A stretch of DNA of 64,000 nt from positions 1 to 64,000 of the forward strand of contig JAKMFX010000019.1 of NCBI GenBank assembly GCA_022425195.1, in the 5' to 3' direction. Origin of the DNA: Flavobacteriales bacterium. Lineage in GTDB: Bacteria > Bacteroidota > Bacteroidia > Flavobacteriales > UBA7430. A program made the translations under genes and the position numbers. The notes beneath the pieces are model-generated. The model did no database searches. It saw only the letters and a program-made list of their open reading frames with translations, and was not told the DNA's origin. Positions 35,142 to 43,728 of the stretch are shown piece after piece. Position 1 is the first letter of the stretch; each line of letters opens with the position of its first letter.

Positions 35142-35645
35142 TTACCGCCTTTTGAAAAGGGGAACTTTTGAACAAGCCTCCCCATAGCTAAGTGACTTAA
35201 CAATGGGCTGCAACCTTTTACAAAGCTCTACATAGGTGGATTCTGGAACTGGAACTTTAGCACAACCTTTTACAATAACAAACTTATCTTCGAATTCATT
35301 CAGATCCATCTTCTGAATTACATTACTGTACAAGTACTTATTGAGGTCTTCTAGAGAACCTTTAATGACTGTTTTGGCAAAAGGAGAAACTGCACTGGCC
35401 ACCAACATAAAAGCCCAAGCAGGGATAATGGCATCCGTAGTAATATCAATAGCCACGTTCGCACCTTGATACGTGGACCAATCATTTGTTTTGACAAACG
35501 CTCTAAAATCTCGTTCTCGGAGAATTAAACCTTCGTAAAGATGTGCTTTCAAATCGATAAACTCCCTTCTGTCGGTATCGTAATAATCTTCCAGGTTAAG
35601 GGTTATCAATCCTGATTGCTCAACTTTGTTGATGATTTGATCCAT
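35142..35645 (-). CDS. DUF2480 family protein
   Basis: This 167-residue protein matches the Bacteroidetes DUF2480 family as I remember it: LNLEDYYD, FVKTNDWSTYQGANVAI, and the C-terminal CAKVPVPESTYVELCKRLQP. No catalytic motif is evident. Three Cys residues lie near the C-terminus. It is the last gene of the SUF cluster, 54 bases after the MIP18-family gene. Repeated association with suf genes suggests a link with Fe-S assembly, but its function is unknown. Confidence 0.75.
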   Translation of the reverse strand: MDQIINKVEQSGLITLNLEDYYDTDRREFIDLKAHLYEGLILRERDFRAFVKTNDWSTYQGANVAIDITTDAIIPAWAFMLVASAVSPFAKTVIKGSLEDLNKYLYSNVIQKMDLNEFEDKFVIVKGCAKVPVPESTYVELCKRLQPIVKSLSYGEACSKVPLFKRR

Positions 35646-35699
35646 TTTGTAACTCGTTTAAAGTCTTTACTTTTAAACCAATGTTCTTAGATGTGTTTC

Positions 35700-36020
35700 T
35701 TAAAGAAATCCCAGTTCAAGTTTCGCTTCTTCGCTCATCATGTCTTTGGTCCAAGTAGGCTCAAAAACCATAATCACTTTAGCGTCATTCACCTCATCAA
35801 TAGAGCTGACCTTCTCCCGAACTTCTTCGGGCATCGTTTCTGCAACAGGACAAGAAGGTGAGGTTAATGTCATATCGATTTCTACATCTCCTTGATCACT
35901 TACACGAACATCATAAATTAGACCTAACTCATAGATGTCTACAGGGATTTCAGGGTCGTAAATACCGTGAAGTACTTCTACTACTTTTTCGCCTATGGCT
36001 TGCATTTGTTCTTCGTTCAT
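35700..36020 (-). CDS. MIP18/DUF59 family Fe-S assembly protein (SufT-like)
   Basis: This is a small 106-residue MIP18-family protein (DUF59). The conserved core VLHGIYDPEIPVDIYELGLIYDV and TSPSCPVAETMPEEV, with its single Cys, are clear. Related proteins (SufT, eukaryotic MIP18/CIA2) help deliver or mature Fe-S clusters. Here it lies between sufE and the DUF2480 gene in the SUF cluster, which supports that role. It lacks the long N-terminal extension of some SufT proteins, so I leave the symbol blank. Confidence 0.85.
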   Translation of the reverse strand: MNEEQMQAIGEKVVEVLHGIYDPEIPVDIYELGLIYDVRVSDQGDVEIDMTLTSPSCPVAETMPEEVREKVSSIDEVNDAKVIMVFEPTWTKDMMSEEAKLELGFL

Positions 36021-36074
36021 CTTCTTTTATTTTAGATTTAAGCCACCTAAATTGTGAACTCTTAATTGCTAATA

Positions 36075-36491
36075 CTATTGTGCTTGAAATACCAGCGCGT
36101 ATATTTTCATTTGTTTGATCATTGAGACCAATCCATTAGATCTGGTCATCGACAAATGCTCCTTCAAGCCAATGGCATCAATAAAATGCAATTCATTGTC
36201 CATGATGTCTTGGCATTTTTGACCGTCCAATACACGAACCAAAAGTGCTACGATTCCTTTGGTAATGATGGCGTCACTATCCGCCATAAACCGAACGGAA
36301 TCACCTTCTTTTTTTGCATGTAACCAAACCTTTGATTGGCATCCTTTGATTAAATTTTCATCCACGCGATCGCTTTCATCAATCAATGGAACATCCTTGC
36401 TCAACTCAATCAAATAATCGTATTTCTGAATCCAGTCATCAAACATGTCAAATTCATCAATAATCTCTTCCTGTATCTCTTGAATCGTCAT
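36075..36491 (-). CDS. sufE: cysteine desulfuration protein SufE
   Basis: SufE accepts persulfide sulfur from SufS and passes it to the SufBCD scaffold. The active Cys is Cys51 in NLIKGCQSKVWLHA. At 138 residues its length matches the family. Its ATG directly abuts the stop of sufS with no gap, so the donor and acceptor are made together. Confidence 0.92.
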   Translation of the reverse strand: MTIQEIQEEIIDEFDMFDDWIQKYDYLIELSKDVPLIDESDRVDENLIKGCQSKVWLHAKKEGDSVRFMADSDAIITKGIVALLVRVLDGQKCQDIMDNELHFIDAIGLKEHLSMTRSNGLVSMIKQMKIYALVFQAQ

Positions 36492-37712
36492 CTATGTAAA
36501 TAATTGTTTCACTTTTTGTACGCCCTCAATAAACGTGTCTATTTCCTCCTTAGTGTTGTATACCGCAAAGGAAGCCCGCATCGTCCCTGGAATTGAATAC
36601 CGATCCATCACTGGCTGAGCACAATGATGACCGGTTCTAATGGCAATTCCTAGTTTGTCGAGTATCGTTCCGGCATCATAAGGGTGAACACCATCGATAA
36701 TAAACGAAATGACTCCCGCCTTTTCTTTTGCCTCTCCAATAAAACGAATGCCACCTATATCCTTGAGTCTTTGTGTTGCATAAGCCAATAACTCAGCTTC
36801 TTGCTGAGCGATGTTCTCTATGCCGATTTCTTCTATAAATCGTATGGAAGCTTCTATACCTATTCCTCCAACAATATTCGGAGTACCGGCTTCAAACTTA
36901 AAGGGTAAATCATTGTAGGTTGTCCCTTCAAATTTCACCTCTTTGATCATTTCTCCTCCTCCGTGATAAGGAGGCATTTTCTCTAAAATTTCTTTTTTCC
37001 CAAACAAAACACCCACACCCGTTGGTCCGTACATTTTGTGTGCAGAAAAGCAGTAAAAGTCTGCATTTAAGGACTGAACATCTACCGACATGTGGGGAGT
37101 TGCCTGTGCCCCATCAATCAATACCAAAGCACCTTTTTCATGGGCTAATGAAGTGATTTCTTCAACCGGATTAATCGTCCCTAAAGCATTTGATATATGA
37201 TTTACCGTGACAAACTTTGTCTTATCACTCAGCAAGTTTCGATAGGCATTCATATCAAGTTCTCCAGAATCTAAAACAGGAATAACCTTAAGAATCGCTC
37301 CAGATTGCTCACAAGCCATTTGCCAAGGAACAATATTAGAATGATGCTCGATGGCTGAAATGATAATCTCGTCACCAGGCTGGAACAACCATTTTGACAA
37401 ACACGAAGAGACCAAGTTAATTGCCTCTGTAGTTCCTCGAGTAATGATAATCTCCTCAGTAGATGGTGCATTGATAAATCGTCGAATCGCCTCTCGAGCC
37501 AATTCGTATTTATCAGTAGCCTTTTGACTCAAATAATGCACTCCTCGATGAATATTACTATTCTCCTTGTTATAATAATGAGCTATCGCATCGACCACCA
37601 TTTTTGGCTTTTGGCTCGTTGCTGCATTGTCAAAATAAATCAAAGGATGTCCGTGAACTTCTTGATGAAGGGCTGGGAATTGTGCACGTATTTGTTTGAT
37701 GTCTACTGCCAT
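36492..37712 (-). CDS. sufS: cysteine desulfurase SufS
   Basis: SufS removes sulfur from cysteine using pyridoxal phosphate. The PLP lysine is Lys226 in FSAHKMYGPTGVG. The active Cys lies in RTGHHCAQPVM, with the short loop typical of group II desulfurases (SufS rather than IscS/NifS). At 406 residues its length is normal. Its start touches the sufD stop and its stop touches the sufE start, so the three genes are tightly coupled. Confidence 0.94.
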   Translation of the reverse strand: MAVDIKQIRAQFPALHQEVHGHPLIYFDNAATSQKPKMVVDAIAHYYNKENSNIHRGVHYLSQKATDKYELAREAIRRFINAPSTEEIIITRGTTEAINLVSSCLSKWLFQPGDEIIISAIEHHSNIVPWQMACEQSGAILKVIPVLDSGELDMNAYRNLLSDKTKFVTVNHISNALGTINPVEEITSLAHEKGALVLIDGAQATPHMSVDVQSLNADFYCFSAHKMYGPTGVGVLFGKKEILEKMPPYHGGGEMIKEVKFEGTTYNDLPFKFEAGTPNIVGGIGIEASIRFIEEIGIENIAQQEAELLAYATQRLKDIGGIRFIGEAKEKAGVISFIIDGVHPYDAGTILDKLGIAIRTGHHCAQPVMDRYSIPGTMRASFAVYNTKEEIDTFIEGVQKVKQLFT

Positions 37713-39041
37713 TTATAAGTCTAATTCATTCAACTCTAGGTTTACATTTAACTTTTTAGCAACTAAATTTATAAGTTGTTCTTTAAGCTCAGGAATTGTG
37801 ATGTTTTTAAGCGTGTCTCCCGCAAAAGCAAACATTAAAAAAGCTTTGGCCTCTTTGATCGGAATTCCTCTGGATTGCATGTAAAATAGTGCCTCATCGT
37901 CTAACTGTCCGATGGTACATCCATGAGAGCAAGCAACATCATCGGCGAAAATTTCCAACTGAGGTTTTGTATCTATAGCTGCAAGATCCGTCAACAGCAA
38001 ATTGTTGTTTTGTTGAAAGGCATTTGTTTTCTGAGCGTCTTTACGGACCATAACCTTTCCGTTGAATACCCCCTTAGACTTCTCATCATAGATTCCCTTA
38101 TACAATTGATTCGATTGACAGTTAGGTACCGCGTGATCTACAAAGGTATGATGGTCTACAATGGTGTCTCCCTTCAAAAGGGTAATCGCATCCATATTTG
38201 CTTCTGCATGTTCACCAGAAAATTCAAAGTGTAAGTTGTTTCTCGTCAAATCTCCTCCAAAAGCAAAGGTATCTACCAGAGTAGAGCTCTTGGCGCCTTG
38301 TCGAACAAATGTACTGTCGACAAGCGTTGTCTCATCAAGATTGTTTTGAACTTTAAAGTGTTTAAAATGGGCTTCCTTACCAACAGATGTTTCAGTAACC
38401 ACATTAGTGAACGCATACGCTTCAGTTAAAGATTGGTGGCGTTCTAAAATTTGAACTTCAGCCCTATCTTCAACCACAAAAAGATTTCGAACTTGGCTCA
38501 ACTGAGCTTCAGATTTATCGTTATTGATATAAATGATTTGGACGAGCTTATCAACTACTGCACCTGCTTTAACATATACAAAGGCCCCTTCTTGAGCAAA
38601 AGCCGTATTTAAAGCAACCATACTCTGTTGCGTATCGGCAAGCTTACCGAAATACTGATTAAAAACCTCTGATTCTCCTGTGTAAGCATCCTTGAGGTTC
38701 GTGACGAAGAATGTGTCTTGGCATGCTATATTTGAAAGGGATTTATTAAAAACCCCGTTAACGAACACAAGTCTGTAGGAATCAATTCCTGTGCACAAAA
38801 AAGGATCTATATCTGAAGATCTTAGGCTTGTATTCTCATGGGACTTTAGATGATAGTCCCTTTTAATGCTTTTGTTGAGTGGCGTGTACTTCCACTCTTC
38901 CTCTTTCATTGTCGGGAACCCTTGGGCGGCAAAGATGGCCATCCCCTCGGCACGTTTTGTACGCACATCTTCGGATTCAGAACCGTTTGTGTTCTGTGTA
39001 AACTGCTCAAAAGAGTTTATGAGTTTATCTTTTAAATTCAA
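37713..39041 (-). CDS. sufD: Fe-S assembly scaffold subunit SufD
   Basis: SufD partners SufB and SufC in the scaffold on which Fe-S clusters form. The parallel beta-helix core ends with the conserved segment IFADDVACSHGCTIGQLDDEALFYMQSRGI. There is no ATG at the start. Two in-frame TTG codons at 39047 and 39041 are available, with a stop two codons further up. I choose 39041 because it gives MNLKDKLINSF, similar to family N-termini. The first ATG would be about residue 50. It gives 442 residues. Confidence 0.9.
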   Translation of the reverse strand: MNLKDKLINSFEQFTQNTNGSESEDVRTKRAEGMAIFAAQGFPTMKEEEWKYTPLNKSIKRDYHLKSHENTSLRSSDIDPFLCTGIDSYRLVFVNGVFNKSLSNIACQDTFFVTNLKDAYTGESEVFNQYFGKLADTQQSMVALNTAFAQEGAFVYVKAGAVVDKLVQIIYINNDKSEAQLSQVRNLFVVEDRAEVQILERHQSLTEAYAFTNVVTETSVGKEAHFKHFKVQNNLDETTLVDSTFVRQGAKSSTLVDTFAFGGDLTRNNLHFEFSGEHAEANMDAITLLKGDTIVDHHTFVDHAVPNCQSNQLYKGIYDEKSKGVFNGKVMVRKDAQKTNAFQQNNNLLLTDLAAIDTKPQLEIFADDVACSHGCTIGQLDDEALFYMQSRGIPIKEAKAFLMFAFAGDTLKNITIPELKEQLINLVAKKLNVNLELNELDL

Positions 39042-39086
39042 GGGCAAAAATTAAAAGTTAAAAATTAGCTTTATAAAAAGGCAGTC

Positions 39087-39836
39087 TTACTTAAGCTCTT
39101 GCTTAATCCAATCATAGCCTTTATCCTCTAGTTCTAGCGCCAGGTTTTTATCTCCTGATTTGACAATTTTTCCATCAAATAAAACGTGAACAAAATCTGG
39201 AACAATGTGATCTAGAAGCCTTTGATAGTGGGTAATAACCATCACCGCATTATCTTCACTTTTGAGTTTATTAACTCCATTCGCAACAATTCTTAAGGCG
39301 TCAATATCCAAACCTGAATCTGTTTCGTCCAAGATGGCAAGTTTAGGGTCTAACATGGCCATCTGAAAGATCTCATTACGCTTCTTTTCCCCTCCAGAAA
39401 AACCTTCATTGATAGAACGAGACATGAAAGCCTTATCCATCTCAAGCAATTGCTGTTTTTCTCGCATTAACTTCAAAAGATCTTTGGCCTCCATAGCCTC
39501 CAATCCTTTCGCTTTGCGACTTTCATTGATTGCTGTTTTGATGAAATTTGTAACCGAAACTCCAGGAATCTCAACAGGATATTGAAAGGACAGAAAAACA
39601 CCTGCATGTGCTCGCTCTTCTGGAGCTAAGTCCATAATATCTTTTCCATCAAATTCAATCGTTCCACCGGTAACTTCATACTCATCCCGACCTGCTATTA
39701 CGGCTGAAAGGGTACTTTTACCTGCCCCATTGGGCCCCATAATGGCGTGTACTTCACCTTTTTTTATTTCTAAGTTGAGTCCTTTGATGATTTCTTTTCC
39801 TTCAATCTCAACTTTTAAATCTTGTATTTTAAGCAT
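39087..39836 (-). CDS. sufC: Fe-S assembly ATPase SufC
   Basis: SufC is the ABC-type ATPase of the SufBCD complex. Walker A is MGPNGAGKST near residue 34, the signature FSGGEKKRNEIFQ is complete, and Walker B is LAILDETDSGLDID. I moved the start from the track's GTG (39863, inside sufB) to ATG 39836 (MLKIQDLKVEI), giving the usual 249 residues and a 16-base gap from sufB. Confidence 0.94.
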   Translation of the reverse strand: MLKIQDLKVEIEGKEIIKGLNLEIKKGEVHAIMGPNGAGKSTLSAVIAGRDEYEVTGGTIEFDGKDIMDLAPEERAHAGVFLSFQYPVEIPGVSVTNFIKTAINESRKAKGLEAMEAKDLLKLMREKQQLLEMDKAFMSRSINEGFSGGEKKRNEIFQMAMLDPKLAILDETDSGLDIDALRIVANGVNKLKSEDNAVMVITHYQRLLDHIVPDFVHVLFDGKIVKSGDKNLALELEDKGYDWIKQELK

Positions 39837-39852
39837 GTTCTGTTTCTTTGGT

Positions 39853-41295
39853 TTAACCAACACTCCCCTCTAGGGAAAGTGAAAGTAATTTTTGTGCTTC
39901 TACGGCAAATTCCATAGGAAGCTGGTTAAGTACGTCTTTACAGTATCCGTTTACAATCAATCCGATGGCTTCATCAGTTCCTATACCTCTTTGGTTGCAA
40001 TAGAAGAGTTGGTCTTCACCAATTTTAGAGGTCGTCGCTTCATGCTCAATTCGGGCTGTTTTATTTTTCACTTCAATGTATGGGAAGGTATGAGAGCCAC
40101 AAGTATCGCCCATCAATAATGAATCACACTGAGAGAAGTTTCTGGCATTTTCAGCACCCTTCATAATCTTCACCAATCCTCTATAGTTTCCATCACTTTT
40201 CCCAGCAGATATCCCCTTGGAGATAATCGTGCTCTTGGTGTTCTTGCCAATGTGAATCATTTTTGTTCCTGTATCGGCTTGTTGGTGGTTGTTGGTGACC
40301 GCTACGGAAAAGAATTCTCCGATAGAGTAGTCTCCTTTCAATATACAAGAAGGATATTTCCAGGTTACAGCTGACCCTGTCTCCACCTGTGTCCAAGATA
40401 TTTTTGCATGATTGTGGCAAATCCCTCTTTTGGTCACAAAATTGAATACACCACCCTTACCTTCCTTATCTCCGGGATACCAATTCTGAACCGTAGAGTA
40501 TTTTATTTCTGCCTTATCTAAGGCGATCAATTCCACCACAGCGGCATGTAACTGATTCTCGTCACGTGATGGCGCTGTACAACCTTCTAAGTAAGAGACG
40601 TAGGAGCCTTCATCGGCAATTAACAAGGTTCGCTCAAATTGTCCTGTTCCAGCTTGATTAATTCGGAAATACGTGGACAATTCCATCGGACATCGAGTTC
40701 CCTTGGGGATGTAACAGAAAGATCCGTCTGTAAAGACAGCTGAGTTAAGCGCAGAATAAAAGTTATCTGTTTTGGGCACTACCGAGCCAATATATTTTTT
40801 CACCAATTCAGGGTGCTCCTGAATGGCTTCACTGATAGAGCAAAAAATAATCCCTAGCTCACCCAACTTCTCCTTGAATGAAGTCGCCACAGAGACTGAA
40901 TCAACAACAATATCAACAGCAACACCCGAAAGTCGTTTTTGTTCCTCGAGAGAAATTCCAAGCTTGTCAAAAGTCTTCAACAATTCTGGATCTACCTCAT
41001 CAAGGCTTTCAAGCGTTTTCTTTTGTTTGGGTGCAGAGTAGTAAGAAATCGACTGTAAATCCGGTTTTTTGTAGGTAACATTTGCCCATTCAGGCTCGGT
41101 CATCTCTTTGAACTTCTTAAATGCATCAAGTCGCCAATCCAACAACCATTCGGGCTCATTTTTCTTCATTGAAATCAGACGAATCACATCTTCATTCAAG
41201 CCCTTACTGATGGTATCAGATTCAATATCAGTAACAAAACCGTATTTGTATTCGGTATTGGTTACTTCGTGTAATATTTTGTCTTCTTCTGTCAA
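39853..41295 (-). CDS. sufB: Fe-S assembly scaffold subunit SufB
   Basis: SufB is the main scaffold subunit on which the nascent Fe-S cluster is built. It has 480 residues. Typical segments include [14 protein letters not shown], the region around [17 protein letters not shown], and the C-terminal [22 protein letters not shown] and [17 protein letters not shown]. The start is TTG at 41295 (TTG-ACA-GAA-GAA). An in-frame stop lies five codons upstream and the next ATG is 42 codons in, beyond conserved sequence, so the TTG is very likely the real start. It lies 63 bases after the HesB-type gene. Confidence 0.93.
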   Translation of the reverse strand: MTEEDKILHEVTNTEYKYGFVTDIESDTISKGLNEDVIRLISMKKNEPEWLLDWRLDAFKKFKEMTEPEWANVTYKKPDLQSISYYSAPKQKKTLESLDEVDPELLKTFDKLGISLEEQKRLSGVAVDIVVDSVSVATSFKEKLGELGIIFCSISEAIQEHPELVKKYIGSVVPKTDNFYSALNSAVFTDGSFCYIPKGTRCPMELSTYFRINQAGTGQFERTLLIADEGSYVSYLEGCTAPSRDENQLHAAVVELIALDKAEIKYSTVQNWYPGDKEGKGGVFNFVTKRGICHNHAKISWTQVETGSAVTWKYPSCILKGDYSIGEFFSVAVTNNHQQADTGTKMIHIGKNTKSTIISKGISAGKSDGNYRGLVKIMKGAENARNFSQCDSLLMGDTCGSHTFPYIEVKNKTARIEHEATTSKIGEDQLFYCNQRGIGTDEAIGLIVNGYCKDVLNQLPMEFAVEAQKLLSLSLEGSVG

Positions 41296-41358
41296 CTTTT
41301 TGTCTGATTAAAAGTTAAAATTCAATTGAGGTAATACCCTTGTGCTTTCTTTTCAAAA

Positions 41359-41685
41359 TTACACGGCAAATGATTCTCCACAGCCACATGTTCGGGTTGC
41401 ATTGGGATTGTTGAAGGTAAACCCCTTCCCGTTTAAGCCTCCTGAAAAATCCAATTCAGTACCCGCTAAGTACAACAGGCTCTTTTTATCCACTAAAATT
41501 CGAACATCATTATCTTCAATCAACTTATCTCCTTCCGAACGATCGTTAGTAAAGTCTAACTTATAAGACAAGCCGGAGCACCCCCCACTAGAAACTCCAA
41601 CCTTTACGTAGGCTTCTTTTCCTAGGCCATCCTCCTCGAGTAGAGAAAAGATTTTTTTCTTTGCTGTTTCCGTTACACTTACCAT
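41359..41685 (-). CDS. sufA: A-type Fe-S carrier (SufA/IscA/HesB family)
   Basis: This is an A-type carrier of 108 residues that receives clusters from the scaffold and delivers them to targets. The three ligand Cys residues are Cys36 in SGGCSGLSY and Cys100 and Cys102 in TRTCGCGESF. It is the first gene of the SUF cluster, about 50 bases below a TATCTTTG box. SufA is chosen by context; the sequence alone fits IscA or ErpA equally. Confidence 0.88.
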   Translation of the reverse strand: MVSVTETAKKKIFSLLEEDGLGKEAYVKVGVSSGGCSGLSYKLDFTNDRSEGDKLIEDNDVRILVDKKSLLYLAGTELDFSGGLNGKGFTFNNPNATRTCGCGESFAV

Positions 41686-41734
41686 AATTAACTCTGTATT
41701 ATTTTAACTAATTCTTAATCGTTATTATATTTTG

Positions 41735-41742
41735 CAAAGATA
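41735..41742 (-). promoter_or_regulatory. putative -7 box for the SUF operon
   Basis: TATCTTTG on the minus strand fits TAnnTTTG and is about 50 bases before sufA. I saw no obvious iron-box palindrome. Confidence 0.5.
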
Positions 41743-41799
41743 CGAAATAAAAATATCTATAAATTGAATTTTATAGAATCAATACGCCATAAAAAAACA

Positions 41800-41807
41800 T
41801 AATTTTG
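41800..41807 (+). promoter_or_regulatory. putative -7 box for thiL
   Basis: TAATTTTG matches TAnnTTTG and lies only four bases before the thiL ATG, so the transcript would begin at or next to the start codon. Confidence 0.45.
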
Positions 41808-41811
41808 TAGC

Positions 41812-42870
41812 ATGAGTATATTCGAAAAAAAAGAGGGACAATTTACGTCCATCTCAAACATAGGTGAGTTCGGGTTGATCAATCAGATCACCAAAGATGT
41901 AGAGCACTACAACGATTCTACACTGAGAGGAATTGGAGACGATGCAGCAGTCATTAAGTGTGGCAATTCATGCCAAGTTGTTTCGACCGACTTATTGATT
42001 GAAGGGGTGCACTTTGATTTGTCATACGCACCCCTAAAGCACCTTGGGTACAAGGCAATTGTTGTGAACCTATCCGACATTTGCGCAATGAATGCCATTC
42101 CAAGTCAAGTAACCGTTTCACTAGCCCTCTCAAATCGGTTTCCGGTAGAGGCTGTAGAGGAGTTGTATGCCGGGGTGAAACTTGCATGCAAGCAATATCA
42201 GGTCGATTTAATTGGAGGAGACACCACAAGCTCTATGTCTGGTTTAATGATTAGTGTTACAGCCATTGGCTCAGCAAAAGAGGAAGATGTTGTATACCGT
42301 TCAGGAGCTCAAGAGAAGGATTTAATCGTAGCTACAGGAGATCTGGGAGGCGCCTATTTAGGTTTGCAAATCCTAGAGCGCGAGAAGGCGGTTTTCATGG
42401 AAGATAAAAATATGCAACCTGATTTACATGGGTCTGAATATGTTCTTGAAAGACAATTAAAGCCCGAAGCTAGAAAAGACATCATTGAGATGTTCAAGAA
42501 AATGGATTTGAAACCTACATCTATGATTGACATTTCTGACGGACTCTCTTCAGAGCTCTTGCATCTAGCAAAATCATCTGATGCTGGACTTCAAGTTTAT
42601 GAGGAAAAAATACCGGTGGACCCAACCGTAATGACAATAGCTGAAGAGTTCAATTTAAACGGGGTCACTTGCGCCCTGAACGGGGGCGAAGATTACGAAT
42701 TGCTTTTTACGGTGGCTCAAAAAGATTACGATAAGATTAAAGCGAACCCCAACATGACCGTTATTGGGTACATGACTGACAAAAGTTCGGGAGTTCACCT
42801 AATCACCCATGATGCCAAAGCAATTCCATTGACAGCCCAGGGATGGAATTCTCATCAAGAAGAAAGCTGA
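41812..42870 (+). CDS. thiL: thiamine-monophosphate kinase
   Basis: ThiL phosphorylates thiamine monophosphate to the active cofactor thiamine diphosphate. It belongs to the PurM/HypE/SelD/ThiL fold. The N-terminal GEFGLINQI and the metal/ATP motif GIGDDAAVI are clear, followed by DLLIEGVHFD, VVNLSDICAMNA, GGDTTSSMSG and DISDGLSSELLHLA. At 352 residues it is normal. The ATG sits four bases from a promoter box. It is a single gene divergent from the SUF operon. Confidence 0.93.
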   Translation: MSIFEKKEGQFTSISNIGEFGLINQITKDVEHYNDSTLRGIGDDAAVIKCGNSCQVVSTDLLIEGVHFDLSYAPLKHLGYKAIVVNLSDICAMNAIPSQVTVSLALSNRFPVEAVEELYAGVKLACKQYQVDLIGGDTTSSMSGLMISVTAIGSAKEEDVVYRSGAQEKDLIVATGDLGGAYLGLQILEREKAVFMEDKNMQPDLHGSEYVLERQLKPEARKDIIEMFKKMDLKPTSMIDISDGLSSELLHLAKSSDAGLQVYEEKIPVDPTVMTIAEEFNLNGVTCALNGGEDYELLFTVAQKDYDKIKANPNMTVIGYMTDKSSGVHLITHDAKAIPLTAQGWNSHQEES

Positions 42871-42876
42871 CCATAG

Positions 42877-43656
42877 CTAGAGTAAGGCTTTTCTAATAAA
42901 TTGAATCGCTTTTTCAGGGGCTTCAATGTGGCTCATATGCCCCGCTGTATCAATTTCTAGATAGACCGCTTGATTGTCCGATGCTTCTTGTCGAAGATCT
43001 GAACGGTTTAAGACAGGATCTGCGGCTCCGGAAATGTAGGTTTTCTTTCCCGAAAATACTTTCAACAAATCACTCGTATCTTGTCTTTGCCCCATGCCTT
43101 TTAAAGCAGCAATGATTGTATTTTCACTGATTTCATGAGCTTCAGCAATCATTTTTTCAATGTTGATAGCGCATGCTTTGTCAAGTTTTTCTTGAAACAA
43201 AAAAGGAATCGCTGAATTAAGATAAGCGCTTTTTTTTCGCTCAACCATATGCATTGCGCGTTGACGATTTTTTTTCCGCTCAATGGAATCAGGTTTTACC
43301 GTTGAATGATACAAGCAAATATGGTTGATTTTTTCTGAATACGTCTCCAAAGCTGCAAGTGCGATATACCCGCCCATTGAATGGCCTACCAAAGCACATT
43401 CATTGATTTTTAGATTGGTCAGCAACCCCCCAATACAATGCGTAAGGAAACTCATAGAATAGGGCTTATTCATGATGTCGGACTTACCAAATCCGGGTAA
43501 ATCCAAGCGAATGACACATCTGTCTATGGAAAGCGCCTCCGAAATATCATCCCACATTCTGCAATTTTCAAGAAAGCCATGGATGAGTAAAACAGCTTCT
43601 CCACAGCCTTCTTGCTCGTAGTATATGTTGATGTTATCGAATGAAAAATAGGGCAT
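42877..43656 (-). CDS. alpha/beta hydrolase
   Basis: This is a predicted cytoplasmic hydrolase of 259 residues. HGFLENCRMWD forms the oxyanion region, the nucleophile is Ser93 in GHSMGGYIAL, and the likely acid and His are in SGAADPVLN and DTAGHMSHIEAPE. The substrate is not apparent. It is six bases from the convergent thiL end and 72 bases after the Xaa-Pro peptidase gene, with which it may be transcribed. Confidence 0.78.
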   Translation of the reverse strand: MPYFSFDNINIYYEQEGCGEAVLLIHGFLENCRMWDDISEALSIDRCVIRLDLPGFGKSDIMNKPYSMSFLTHCIGGLLTNLKINECALVGHSMGGYIALAALETYSEKINHICLYHSTVKPDSIERKKNRQRAMHMVERKKSAYLNSAIPFLFQEKLDKACAINIEKMIAEAHEISENTIIAALKGMGQRQDTSDLLKVFSGKKTYISGAADPVLNRSDLRQEASDNQAVYLEIDTAGHMSHIEAPEKAIQFIRKALL

Positions 43657-43728
43657 TTATGATTTCATTTATTAATAATTTCGGGGAGCGTTTCCCGCAT
43701 TTTTATTTGAAAATAGATGACATCAAAC

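Noticed and set aside
43697-43725. Possible hairpin CGGG...CCCG between the hydrolase and the Xaa-Pro peptidase genes
   Set aside because: Only four paired bases and no T-tract on the coding strand, so it is not a convincing terminator.
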